From positions 310,001 to 374,000 of the forward strand of contig JAPFFF010000009.1 in NCBI GenBank assembly GCA_039105265.1: a DNA stretch of 64,000 bases. The letters run 5' to 3'. Of this stretch, positions 37,861-48,796 are shown in pieces. A program made the position numbers and the translations under genes. Within the stretch, counting starts at the first letter, position 1, and each line of letters opens with the position of its first letter. The notes below the pieces were generated by a model. That model saw only the letters and a program-made list of their open reading frames with translations, searched no databases and was not told the origin of the DNA. This DNA comes from Tritrichomonas musculus. Lineage: Eukaryota > Parabasalia > Tritrichomonadida > Tritrichomonadidae.

Positions 37861-40602
37861 ATGATTTATATGACTTCAAATGAAGATATATTAAATGAAG
37901 ATGCTTCCAATGAACTATATGAATTTTTAGATATTACTACGGGTAATGATGATGAAGAAGAACTTTTAATTCTTCAAGACAAAGATCCTCTTTCTTTTAT
38001 TCATACATATTGTCAAATTTTGAAATCAGATCAATCACAAACTTTAAAAATTATAACATTGATAACAGCAACAATTAAACGAGCTGATACATTTTGGTTA
38101 TCCAATAAAAATGCACAAGACGAAATGCAAAAAAATGATCAAAGAAATTCAATCAAAGAAACTTTACTCAGGTTCATGAACGCGGGCAATGAGCAAATTT
38201 ATGCAAGTGCTGCTTTATCCCTTTTTATTGTTGGTTCACTCGAATTTAAAAATAATGAATGGCCATCATTTTTCAATGATATTTTTTCAATTATTAAAAA
38301 TGTAATTGATCAATTGCAATATCAAGAGCAAATAAATGATAAAGAGGACAAATCAATATTGATGGTATCATCACTTCAGATACAACCAGCAATACTAGGT
38401 GCGTTAGATATTATAAAGTATTCATTAGAGGAAAATATTCTCACAACTGACTATAGATTTTTTGATCAATACATGCACAACATATGCTATATATTCAAAT
38501 ATTTTATACAAAAATATGATCAAGATGAAAATGATAATATTAAATTTGCATATAATGAAAAAAGCTTTTTCTTATATAAAACCCGAGAAAGATGCTTTCA
38601 TCTATTAAAAGTAACGATGCAGTATCTATCAAATGAAATCAAAACGTACGAACAATGTTCAGATCTAGTTCAACTTCTTTTAGAAGCTGATTCGCAATTT
38701 ATTTCAGATATTTATGAAACTTTAGGCCTTTTGTATAAATATTATTATTCAATAGCCTCTCCCAAAAATTCAACAAATACCTGTATAAAAGCAATTTTCG
38801 AATTTTCAATGAAAGATTTAAGTAAAGAAAATTCCAATAATATTCGCAAAATATACGCATTAAATTTCTGGATAAATATGGCAAATATAGAGCTAGATAT
38901 GCTCAAAAACGAAAGAAAAATGGAGTTATGCTATTATACACTTGGAGTGTATGAGCACATCAGACCAAAAATATTAGCAATTTTAGATCAAATATGTTCA
39001 AGTGGGAATATTTATGAAAGCGATCTCCAAGAAACTGCAATTGAATGCCTTTCATGCTTTGTCAAAACTGAACCTCAGACTATTTTCCCTGATATTTCAG
39101 ATTTCTTTAAAAAGCATATTAAAAAGAGCGAAAGTGATTCATCACACTACCAAGCATTGACAGTTTTATCCACAATAATTAAAAAATGTCAGTTTAGTTT
39201 CATATCAGAATTCCTTATTCTAATTCTTGAATGCGCAGAAAATAAAAATAATAATGAAAAACTCAATATGGTTTCTTTAAAATTGATATCTAAAATAATT
39301 AAGTATTTTCCCAATAGTTTATCATTATCTAATATTTCTGATATCATTTCAATGTGTGAAAAAAAGCTCGAAAACAAAGAAACCTTCCAAATTATATCAA
39401 GGTTAATAAAGTTGTTTGATATCTCAATGAATTCAACAAACAGCTGTCAAGGGATTATTGATTTCAGATCGAAACATGATTATGCTCTAGAATTGAATGC
39501 CAAAATAACTCAACTTGTAACAAATGCAGCTGAAAGGAATATCTCGTTGTCCTATTCGGCGATCATTTCATTAATTCAGATTTCTAATGATCCTGCTTTT
39601 TTGATTTCGTTCCTTAATAGCATGATTAACAAATTTCAAAATATTAATAAAGATGATACGCAAGATATCAGCGCATTAGTCTCAGAAGATGGTTATATTA
39701 TTAATTCAGATTTGTGCCAAATATTAAGGAATTGTATTAATCGTCTTAAAAATTTAGAAGAAAATCAAAATTTTGATCAATTAACTAAACAGCAAATCGA
39801 AGCTTTAATACAAAGACTTAAAGACTCAGTTCTTGAAAAATTCTGCCAAAGTTACGATGATGATCTTCTTGAATTAGTATGTTCATTCATTTCTAAATCT
39901 ACAGATTTTGAATTTATTTCTAATTTGATGCCAATTGTTATGAATACCTTTTTTTCCACAGGAAACACTCAACGCATTACGATTGCTGCCGAATTTATAA
40001 GTGATTTAGTTACAGCAAAGTTAGCATTTGTTGGTCTCGACTTCTTGAATGAATACAAATTATTTAATGTTTATGAAGAAATTTTAAATAATCAAGCAAC
40101 TTTAAAATCGATTCATTCTCCTATTATTACATCTCTCGCTGATATAATTAACTCATTCGGACGAGAATCTTTTGAAATTCGCCAAAAGTTTATGCCTATC
40201 TTTGCTAAATTTGTTAACATACCTATTGATCCTTCAAAAGCAAATGATATTGAATACGCATATGACCTTTTCGAAGCACTTTGTAGAGTTTATACAGCCA
40301 TCACAAACTTTATTGATGATTCGGGTGGCGATGCTATTAATATTTGTGATATTGTTTTTAAACTTTTTAAACGTATTTATCAGATTGAACTTTATCAAAA
40401 TAATACGTTAATTCTTCAATTTGTTGTTTGTATTATCCATAATTTGTATAATTTAAGCGAAAGTAAAAATAGAATTACTTTTTTGGCAAACAATAAATCA
40501 GTAAAGGAGATTCTGATGAAAGCTGCAAGTTTCCCAAAACAGAAAGAAGAATGCCGAAAAAGAGCTCAATTAATAGTACATTTCCTTTATTCGAATTATT
40601 AG
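37861..40602 (+). CDS. Importin-beta-1-like karyopherin
   Basis: 913 residues from the ATG at 37861; a slightly longer frame starts only at a non-ATG codon at 37852. It is helical HEAT-type sequence from end to end. The block LLRFMNAGNEQIYASAALSLFIVGSLEFKNNEWPSFFNDI (about 100-140) matches the conserved helices of importin-beta after the N-terminal domain ('A..ia.iA.iElp.n.Wpe'). Length is close to importin-beta-1 (about 870-880). It would bind importin-alpha or direct cargoes and RanGTP at nuclear pores. The N-terminal Ran-binding helices (residues 1-60) are diverged and acidic. It is the second karyopherin in this window and not similar in detail to the one at 1352. It is convergent with the PARG-like gene. 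Confidence 0.65.
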   Translation: MIYMTSNEDILNEDASNELYEFLDITTGNDDEEELLILQDKDPLSFIHTYCQILKSDQSQTLKIITLITATIKRADTFWLSNKNAQDEMQKNDQRNSIKETLLRFMNAGNEQIYASAALSLFIVGSLEFKNNEWPSFFNDIFSIIKNVIDQLQYQEQINDKEDKSILMVSSLQIQPAILGALDIIKYSLEENILTTDYRFFDQYMHNICYIFKYFIQKYDQDENDNIKFAYNEKSFFLYKTRERCFHLLKVTMQYLSNEIKTYEQCSDLVQLLLEADSQFISDIYETLGLLYKYYYSIASPKNSTNTCIKAIFEFSMKDLSKENSNNIRKIYALNFWINMANIELDMLKNERKMELCYYTLGVYEHIRPKILAILDQICSSGNIYESDLQETAIECLSCFVKTEPQTIFPDISDFFKKHIKKSESDSSHYQALTVLSTIIKKCQFSFISEFLILILECAENKNNNEKLNMVSLKLISKIIKYFPNSLSLSNISDIISMCEKKLENKETFQIISRLIKLFDISMNSTNSCQGIIDFRSKHDYALELNAKITQLVTNAAERNISLSYSAIISLIQISNDPAFLISFLNSMINKFQNINKDDTQDISALVSEDGYIINSDLCQILRNCINRLKNLEENQNFDQLTKQQIEALIQRLKDSVLEKFCQSYDDDLLELVCSFISKSTDFEFISNLMPIVMNTFFSTGNTQRITIAAEFISDLVTAKLAFVGLDFLNEYKLFNVYEEILNNQATLKSIHSPIITSLADIINSFGRESFEIRQKFMPIFAKFVNIPIDPSKANDIEYAYDLFEALCRVYTAITNFIDDSGGDAINICDIVFKLFKRIYQIELYQNNTLILQFVVCIIHNLYNLSESKNRITFLANNKSVKEILMKAASFPKQKEECRKRAQLIVHFLYSNY

Positions 40603-40761
40603 ATAAATATATATATATATTTAGTCATCATCATATTTTTTAAAATGCAGAAAGTTAAAAAAAAAATATTTAAATATTTTTTAACATTTAACAACAAGAT
40701 AAGATGAAAATTTAAGCGGTAAGAGTGATTTAAGAGTGATTATTTAAACACTTCTTCTTTT

Positions 40762-42180
40762 TCAACAAATATCTTCTTCTTCGTCATCATGCTTACCAGA
40801 ATCACTTTTACCATCATCATCGCTATTAGGTACCTTTACATTATCATTTCCATTCTTAGAACTTTCTTCTTCAGAATATGAAGAATTAATAGATTGGCTT
40901 TCCTCTTCCCCATGCGACTCTTCTTCAATAACTGGCTCCCTTTCTTGAGAAGCATTATCTTCTTTTGGTAAATATTCTTTGAAGCATTCTTGAAACGCCT
41001 TGGGTATGTAATTACCTGGAACAGAGAATATTATTTGCTTGAAGTGGCCTGCATATCCATCAGTAATTAGTACTTTTTTGAAAATTTTGCTGATGATTTG
41101 TGGATCATTTCCTCCAGAACCACATCCAAAAGCACCAAGAATGATTCCATCTACTTTAACAGAAGCTGCGACATATATCGTATCACGTATTTTCTTTTCC
41201 ATGATAGGAATAATTTTTTCTTGTAAAGATTTATCATTGTGACCAGCTTTTGCATTTTTATCGCCATGTTTGTTTTTTCCATGACCTCCTTTGGTAGAGG
41301 AAGCTTTTTTACGCAACTTAACTGGCGAAACAGAGATTACATCAATATAAAAAACATCTTTTGAATTACATAACTTATCTCCTCCATTAGTTATAACAGG
41401 AACAGATGGAGAATAAATAATTCCGTTATTTAAAGAATCCATAGTACTTTTGTGTCCAGATTTATCTTTATCTTTTCCCTTATCTTTGTGAGATTTTTTA
41501 CTGATGTAGAATGGACGTGCAGATGGTGATAACAAAGATCCTAGTAGTAAGGTTTGACTAACAATACTTGTTTCTTGTGTTATAATTCCTTTTTTATATG
41601 GTCCGCCTTGATCATGAGGTGAAGCAAAACTCATTACAGCTATTTTATTTAACCCATTTTTATGCATATTTCTAGCACATGCAATAACTTGATCTTTGGA
41701 TATAATAATTTTGCAGTCTCCAGCACTATTAGGTTGAGATGAACCTGGGTCTGTCACATTTTTGCTAAATTTGGTTGTATTTATACAGTTCGCCATTTGC
41801 TGCCTCAAGTTAACAACTTCTTGATCATCAGTCGATTTATATATATATAATTTAGTTTTATCTTGGTTTTCGACAATTTTTTGCATTCTACTGCACCGTT
41901 TGTATAATTCTAATTGCTTGGGACTTAGTTTAAGGTCTTTTTTGTGCTTATCATCATGTTTCCCTTTACGACTGTGGTCTTTATCATGACTTACTTTGTC
42001 ATGTTTTTTTTGTTGATCATGGTTTCCTCCTTTATCGCGGCTTTCATCTTTATTATGGCTTCCTCCTTTGTCATGCTTATCATCTTTATCATTTTTTTCA
42101 TCCTTTTCATGCTTTTTATCTTTATCATGTCTTTCTAACTTATCTTTTTTCTTATCATTTTCGTCTTTATGTCCTTTCAT
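40762..42180 (-). CDS. Microbial-type poly(ADP-ribose) glycohydrolase-like (DUF2263/PARG_cat) with altered QEE motif
   Basis: 472 residues, start ATG at 42180. Residues 1-85 are a Lys/Asp/His run made of KHDKD-like units. The fold follows from about 90: ACARNMHKNGLNKIAVMSFASPHDQGGPYKKGIITQETSIV (168-207), then FYIS, GIIYSPSVPVI, DVISVSPV and a terminal RDTIYVAASVKVDGIILGAFGCGSGGNDPQ. The order and wording fit the microbial-type PARG family (macrodomain fold, cleaves poly(ADP-ribose)). That family's signature is GGG-x(6-8)-QEE, with the second Glu catalytic. Here it reads Q-G-G-P ... Q-E-T (191-204), so the catalytic Glu seems replaced by Thr. Two Lys/His/Gly-rich inserts (about 229-246, 288-312) interrupt loops, and the tail is acidic. 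It may bind ADP-ribose without cleaving it (inference). Confidence 0.75.
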   Translation of the reverse strand: MKGHKDENDKKKDKLERHDKDKKHEKDEKNDKDDKHDKGGSHNKDESRDKGGNHDQQKKHDKVSHDKDHSRKGKHDDKHKKDLKLSPKQLELYKRCSRMQKIVENQDKTKLYIYKSTDDQEVVNLRQQMANCINTTKFSKNVTDPGSSQPNSAGDCKIIISKDQVIACARNMHKNGLNKIAVMSFASPHDQGGPYKKGIITQETSIVSQTLLLGSLLSPSARPFYISKKSHKDKGKDKDKSGHKSTMDSLNNGIIYSPSVPVITNGGDKLCNSKDVFYIDVISVSPVKLRKKASSTKGGHGKNKHGDKNAKAGHNDKSLQEKIIPIMEKKIRDTIYVAASVKVDGIILGAFGCGSGGNDPQIISKIFKKVLITDGYAGHFKQIIFSVPGNYIPKAFQECFKEYLPKEDNASQEREPVIEEESHGEEESQSINSSYSEEESSKNGNDNVKVPNSDDDGKSDSGKHDDEEEDIC

Positions 42181-42751
42181 TTGTACAAAATCAATAATGA
42201 ACTTGAATTATTTTATCAATTTTATTTTCTCTTTTTGAATTCCGATGATCTGCTTTTAAATTTGTTTTTATCTTATTATATAGATTTTCTCCTATTAACT
42301 AAATGCAATTTAATTATTTATTTTATCATATTAATTTAGAAAAAATTTCATATTTAATACTATCTACGTTATATCCTGGTTTCTGCTAAATTATTTTATT
42401 TTAAGTGAACATCAAAAAATAATTATCTCTCAAAATATCTCAATTTCATGATCGTCATATAATCATTTTTTCATAAAATTGAATTTCAATTTCTTCAAAA
42501 AAATGGTATTTGATCTGAACCTCCTCCTATTTATTGTTGACGCTAATATAAATTAAGCTTGTAAAATATACCCAAATGTAAAAAAAAGACCTGGTCTTGG
42601 TGATTCTTTCTGGTCTTTTGGTGATTTTAATAAATCTTTTAAAAAGTTATTTCTTATGAATTATTAAATAAAATGATTAAATGATATTTGATTAAATAAT
42701 AATTCAATTTACGAATCAACATTCAATAAATTTAATGAATTTATTTAATTA

Positions 42752-42857
42752 CTCGGCTATATATATTCATAAAAATATAAATACTATTAATATTTCAATG
42801 CATTATTTATTATTCGGCTATATATATTCATAAAAATATAAATACTATTAATATTTT
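42752..42857. repeat. Two-copy tandem repeat, period 61 bp
   Basis: A unit beginning CGGCTATATATATTCATAAA at 42754 is repeated from 42815 almost perfectly through CTATTAATATT. The spacing is 61 bp. Non-coding. Confidence 0.85.
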
Positions 42858-43075
42858 AAATACATTTTATATCGGTATATATTTAAAATATAAATGAAAA
42901 AAATTTATTTTCAATTGAAAAAATGCTTTTATTGATTTTATTATATATTTATATCTTATTTTTTTTTTTTTTATTTTATATATGATATTTTGAAAGCTTT
43001 ACAAATCACCATCGCCAAAAAAACCGTTTTGGTGATCTCCAAAATATATGTAAACTATTCAAAATTGAATGCTGT

Positions 43076-43106
43076 CGCCAAAAGCCCAAGACCTGGGCTT
43101 TTGGTG
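43076..43106. repeat. Hairpin, 13-bp stem, 5-nt loop
   Basis: CGCCAAAAGCCCA pairs with TGGGCTTTTGGTG (one G-T pair) around the loop AGACC. It sits in gene-free sequence where TTTTGGTGA motifs recur. Confidence 0.7.
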
Positions 43107-44639
43107 AAATCGGTTATTTGGCTTTTCATCGTCAATATAAAACAGCTTTTTATTATTATTTTATATGATATATTATACAAATCATACAATTATTTAGTAA
43201 TATTCAAAAAATAACATTTTTTTACTGAGAAAATCTTATCGATTATTAATATGACTTTTGATAAAACTCATTTAATTCCTCTTTCAAATAATTCAATGGT
43301 TTATGACAATAATAAATATTAATAATAATTTATTTGACAATAATATGGTTACATTTGGTGATTTTTAAAACCCAAAAAACGTTTATTTCACCAAATTTAC
43401 AAGCTTATATAAATCTTTTGGTTACATTTTTGAAGGATTTTTTCATTATATCCTCAGTATTGAAATTAACATTGAGAGCTGAATTTCTAGGAATGATTTT
43501 GGGCAAATGGATAAGAATTACATATTTTATACATGTGTGTGCTATAATGATGGCAAAAAAAAAAAAAATATATACCCATATTTATAAATGTCCTTCAAAA
43601 ATCGCAGAAGAGAACTCTGACACGATTTTTGAATTACAAAAAAGCCCTAATATTTTACATTTTACAACAAATAAGTATAATAATAATATATTAAAAAATA
43701 TATATTAAATATATTGATATTTATATTTTATAAATATCGATTGTTTTTTAGAGATAAAAATAGATTTATGTTTAATTCAATTATTCACTTAAATTTAAAT
43801 ACTCACAATTTTTTCTGAATTAAAAATTTATCGTTAAGAAAATTTATTCAAATTGGTGACAATTCTTTTTTCTCCTCTCAATTTTATAAAATATTGTGTG
43901 ATGGTTACATTTTTTGTCAGTTTTTTATTTTGTTGGAGTGCAAAAAGTCATATTTCCACTTTATCAATCTCAAAACAAAATTTATCATCATCTTAGTTAT
44001 TAATAGATGAAGCTATATTCCTGTTTTTATCCAAAAATTTGAATTTTGGAACATCAAATTTGTATATATCTTTTGATGTTCACAAGATCCAACCATATTT
44101 ACTCTGCTAAACATTACTTTCATTTCTCACTCTATATGAATATCACAGTAAAAAACGAATTTAAAAGTTGGTTCACAAAAAGTTTCACTATTTTAAGTAA
44201 TATTTGCGATTTTTAAAGGCAAAACTTTAATATATTTTGTATTTATTGGTATATTTAGAATTGTCATCAGAAGCTCTATATGATGCAATAGTCAAATACA
44301 ATATTTATTTTTGGTCATTTATTCATCAAACCAAATTTCTTATTTTTGGAAAATTAATATGTAGTAATCTTTAAAATATATAAATATTGCTATTTTATAT
44401 ATTTTTTTGTTTTAGAAAAGCTTTCTTAGGCTTATTTTGAACAATTAATTTTGAGAAGAAAAAAAGAAATTTGACCAAAAAAACATTGAAAAAGTTAACC
44501 AATTCTTAGAAAATAAAAACTTAAAAAAGCAAGAAAAAGGAAAAATTATACAATAAAGCATTATCATATATAAATTTTTATTAAATGTTTATCATATAAT
44601 AAGAGAAATTTGAGATAAATCTCAAAAAAATGAAATATG

Positions 44640-44850
44640 TATGCCAAAAGGAACGCCAAATTCAGCATTATATGCTTAGATAGTGATCGTAAACCTAAAA
44701 ACTTTTCAATTTTTGTATATTCCGTCGGTAATCGGTCGGAATTGGTTTCGCTTATCTGTCGATATCTCGTTTTTTTGGGCTTTGCTGAGTCGTCTATCGA
44801 TATTCCTATTGCTTTTTTGATGATATTTTGTTGATCTATCGAATTTTAAT
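44640..44850 (-). pseudogene. Possible coding relic
   Basis: The minus strand stays open for about 65 codons with a balanced amino-acid mix (...KKAIGISIDDSAKPKKTRYRQIS... EKFLGLRSLSK...) and a GC content clearly above the flanks. No family recognised, no start, and it ends in hydrophobic AT-rich sequence. It may be a gene fragment left beside the adjacent insertion. Confidence 0.25.
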
Positions 44851-44867
44851 TTTTTTTTTTTTTTTTT

Positions 44868-45532
44868 AGAGGTGCGAGAGCTGAGGACATATATCAGATT
44901 TTTTTAATATTTTAAAAATAAATATATATTTATGCTTAAAATAAAATTACAAAATATTAATGGATTATTTTTGGATGGGAATAAAATATGAATGTTTTAA
45001 AAAATTGAGAATAAGTTAATTCAAAATAAAACAAAAATTCAATTTATTTTTGGTCATATTATTTTTATAACTTTAGAATTATCTCATTTTATTCTTGGCC
45101 AAAAATTTAGGCGTCAAATTTTAACCTAATATTTTATATATGTATAAAATATAAATGAATATGTTAAAACTCTTATATTATTGATGTATGACGATATTTT
45201 CATTTTAATAGCATTTCTTTTCATTTTCTGCTCTGCACAATAACTTGTTTATTAAATTTATAAGTAAAGACTATTAACCATTTATTGTTATAATTATTTT
45301 TACGATTAATAAATTGATTCATAAATCATGCTTTTGTTAAATTGATTTTTTTAAGATTTTTGATGGTGTTAATAACTTTTGTTTTTAATATTTTGTGATG
45401 ATAAATGATTATATTTTATAAATAATACTTATATATATAAATAATTTTGAAATTGTTTTTGAAAAATATTTTTTATTTATGGAGATAATTATAAATTAAA
45501 TTTTAAAAAAATACGTTATTTTAGCTCTCGCA

Positions 45533-45537
<5 letters not shown>
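44868..45537. mobile_element. Candidate 670-bp MITE in a poly-T tract
   Basis: The 15-bp sequence AGAGGTGCGAGAGCT (44868-44882) and its exact reverse complement (45523-45537) bound 670 bp of very AT-rich non-coding DNA. Both ends are flanked outside by T-runs (left about 18 T, right 48 T), consistent with insertion into poly-T and a homopolymer target duplication. That duplication cannot be proved in a homopolymer. Confidence 0.6.

Positions 45538-45585
<48 letters not shown>
45537..45585 (+). repeat. 49-nt poly-T tract
   Basis: Uninterrupted run of 49 T abutting the candidate MITE, followed by GTTGTTGTTG. Confidence 0.95.
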
Positions 45586-45586
<1 letters not shown>

Positions 45587-48241
45587 TTGTTGTTGTTAAT
45601 TTTAATTTAAAAGAGACTGTAAATTAAGGAATCTATTCGAATAGATTCCTTAAAAAATCATTTAAATTAAAATTGCATTTAATGCAATGCATTAAATTGA
45701 TAACCACCCATTTATATTTATTTTAAAATTATAAATAATATACTACATTATATACATTATTTAAATTATGCATATATTCATTTTGAAACCTATTTATTAA
45801 TGAAGAAAATATAGTTTATTTTGAATAGGAGGTTCAAAAAGTTATTTTTATTGAAAGTAATGAGATATTTCAAAGATGTAAATTTTTTGAATTACTTAAT
45901 TAAAAGTGGATTTTTTTTCTGAAAAGTTAAGTGACAGAGGTCTCTTCTGTAATTTTAGACGGACGTTTATAAATATGGGTATATATAAAATTATTAGAGA
46001 CTTATCAAAATTATTTTTAATTTTAAAATTCCAACGATATTTTGCATTAAATGTATTTATTAGAAAAAATACTAATAATTCAATTATATCTAGCTTTTTC
46101 AGATAATAAATTTTTGGCCAAAAAGAATTACATTTGCAAAAAAGTTGTCATCTTTTGAAAAATTTTATTTTTTCACAAAAAAATTTATTTTGTTTCAATT
46201 TGCAATTTTTTTGAAATAACTTTTTTTATTGATTACAAAAAGTATTTGCCATTTAAATATCTTTTTTAAAATAATTTTTTTTGTGCAAATATAACTTTAA
46301 AAAATTAAAGAAATTGCTCATACTGTGATTACAAATTATTTGCAATTATTTATAAATGCTTTTATTCATAAATTAGGTGTAATTATGAGTAAAAATTGAT
46401 ATAACTTTAGCGTTGCTGTGAGGTTTGCAGGATATATGCTCTACAAAAATGTTAAATAGAAATAAAATATTTCAAAAGAAAAAAATTATTGTTCTTAAAA
46501 GATTGCTATGATTGGTTGTCGTGCTCATATATTATTGTACTTTCTTAGAAACAAAGAAGTTGTTCTTTTTTATTTCCAAAGTTTTAGAGATAATTTTCAT
46601 TCTTCTCAATTTATTAAAATATTGATAACCTTGAATATTTTTAATATTGGTTTTTGTAAATAGTATATTGTAATTTACGCAAAAAAAATTTGTTTTAAAA
46701 TTATTTTTTTTATAACAAAAACCATTGCAAATATGCAACAACAAGTTTTTTCAAAATTATATTTATTTTTGAAATAAATTAATTTATTCAAAATTTTTTC
46801 GATTATTTGTTTTCACTTCAAAATAATCGTAAAAAAAGGTTATTTTAAAAAACAAATATTTTTTTAAATAGAGATTTCTTTTGCGTTTTTTCAGGATTTT
46901 TTAAAATTAAATTGTTTTTAATATATTAATCATGGAATTTTAAAAAAGCTAAGACTTTTTCCTTAGTCTCTATTATTAGACAAAAACTGCATATAAGTTT
47001 GTTTTTTATTTCAATCAAGCAGGATTGTTTATATGAAAATTCTTTCTCTATACTATATAAACTATAACAAGTATTATTTGTAGTTTTTTGTTTATTCATT
47101 GAGAAGTAGGTAAAAAATCGAAAACAAACGATTATTTTGAATTCAATTTATAGAGTTTTATTTTTATATTTTAAAATTCGTTTTTAATCTTTAAAATTGG
47201 CATTGACATTACTGTCATCTCATTCGAGCAATTATTTTCCATATTGAAGAAATCAGCCATGATTATATAAATCATGCTTTTGAAGATTAAAATACATTTG
47301 TATATATTCTTTATAAAAAAAAAAAAGGGGTTCAAATGGTTTTCATTCCTTTTTTTGATGAATGCTTTGATAATTATACGATTCATTTTTAAAATCCACA
47401 GTAGTATCGATTGCTTTTTCAAGTACTATTGAATTCAAGCATAATCAATTTCATAATTCATTAAAAAGTATCATTAATTAAAAATTTATCGTAACAATAA
47501 TTTAAAAGTTGCCAAATTTAAGCCTTAAATTCCTAATGATAATTATGTTTTTTAATCTAAGTAAGATTAAAAGTAGCCAACGCCTATTTCATATTTATAT
47601 AAACATAAAAGCATCCAATGATATCATTCCTCTTTCTATGTTTTCTTTAAAGAGAATAAAATAGCCTCGCCCAAATTATAAACATAACTTAGTTTATTAT
47701 TGAGCCATTTAAGATGCCAAAAAAGTGCTTTTAGCAACCTCTCTTTTTTACATTCTATCCTAATTTACCAAGTAGCAATTAAATTAAAAAGTCAGATTGT
47801 TATTCTGATATTGTCATGCGTTTTCACAATCGTAAAGGCGCCATATTTGTATCTTAACTCAAATATGATATCCTAATTAAAAAAGCCATTTTTATAATTT
47901 CCTATATATCAAAATCAATAATTCTTTATGTAAAATGGTTAGAAACTTTTTGAAGTTATAAATGTTCAAACTATAAAATTGAATTTAAAAAAATGAGCAT
48001 ATTTTAAAATAACTTGAAATCTAAAATTCATATGTATTTGGATACGATTCAACTAGTTTTGAATATATTATTATTTTTTCAATGTCAGAAAAAAAAGAAT
48101 TTTAAAATTGAACTAAACATATCACTTTTTTCTTTTATTATATCATTTTTTTCGATGAAGGAAATGAAAAAAAATAGTATTATACTCATAATTAAAGAAT
48201 CCCAATATAGAAAATCCCAAATAACTGCTCAGACACAATCT
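45586..48241. other. AT-rich intergenic region
   Basis: No supportable gene. Contains one copy of a repeat (45664-45837) that matches the DNA into which the MITE at 58459 inserted. All open frames are short and homopolymer-rich. Confidence 0.5.
45664..45837 (+). repeat. Dispersed repeat carrying the empty MITE insertion site
   Basis: Closely matches 58311-58458 joined to 58867-58893: same order of GATAACCACCCATTTATATT, AATTATGCATATATTC, TTTGAAACCTATTTATTAAT and GTTTATTTTGAATAGGAGGT. At 45814-45822 the 9-mer GTTTATTTT occurs once; in the other copy it is duplicated around the MITE. About 17 bp near the start are absent in the other copy. Confidence 0.85.
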
Positions 48242-48796
48242 ATGCGTGATGATACCAACCAGACCATTAGATTATTAGGTGAAAAATACTACCAAGTAAA
48301 GAACGTTTTTGACAGATATGGGTTTAACAGGGATATTCTATTTTCAGTCGGTAAGGAATTGGAAATGGAATACAAGAATGTTAAAAAAGATATCATTTTA
48401 AAAAATAAAAGCCGCCGGATGAAGGAGTCCATAATATGTTGGTATGCTCAGCATTTCTTTAATGAGCTGTTTCAATCTAATTCTGTAATTTTACATCGTT
48501 TGAATAATGCTCAAACAAATTATAATTTGAACATAATTGAAGTCAAATACAAAAATAAACAGTGGTACCAAAAAGAAATTATCATGAATGATGATAATTT
48601 CATTTTAAATAGTGATGTTGGCCAGCAACAAAATAAAAATACATTAGATAATTTCTACAAAAATATAAAAACTAATATAGAAATTGATAACTTCGACATG
48701 ACAAATGCATCCACATTTAATGAATGCAGCGGGAAAAATGTAGCATCCAAAAATGGTAATTTCAATTTTGATTTACTAAAAATCCTTGGTTCATGA
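48242..48796 (+). CDS. Hypothetical protein
   Basis: 184 residues if started at the ATG at 48242. The frame is open further upstream (ATGs at 48032, 48155 and 48164), but that part is AT-driven hydrophobic sequence unlike the rest. I do not recognise the family. From about 48200 the composition becomes coding-like. A helical basic block (TIRLLGEKYYQVKNVFDRYGF ... KKDIILKNKSRRMKESIICWYAQHFFNEL) could be a DNA-binding helical domain, but no motif proves it. The C-terminus is Asn/Asp-rich. The gene lies alone in a long gene-poor region and could also be the remains of a larger gene. Confidence 0.45.
   Translation: MRDDTNQTIRLLGEKYYQVKNVFDRYGFNRDILFSVGKELEMEYKNVKKDIILKNKSRRMKESIICWYAQHFFNELFQSNSVILHRLNNAQTNYNLNIIEVKYKNKQWYQKEIIMNDDNFILNSDVGQQQNKNTLDNFYKNIKTNIEIDNFDMTNASTFNECSGKNVASKNGNFNFDLLKILGS

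Larger units (their letters stand above)
42181..44867. other. Large AT-rich intergenic region
   Basis: No supportable gene over about 2.7 kb. Contains a 61-bp tandem duplication (42752-42857), a strong hairpin (43076-43106), several TTTTGGTGAT patches (42600-43400), and a GC-richer coding-like fragment on the minus strand (about 44640-44850). A 124-codon plus-strand frame at 43334-43708 looks like chance in AT-rich DNA. Confidence 0.5.

Noticed and set aside
43334-43708. 124-codon plus-strand frame
   Set aside because: Composition is Ile/Phe/Lys/Asn-driven like the surrounding AT-rich DNA, with no recognisable motif.
47171-47422. Minus-strand 83-codon frame
   Set aside because: Low-complexity Lys/Ile/Phe sequence with no start context or motif.
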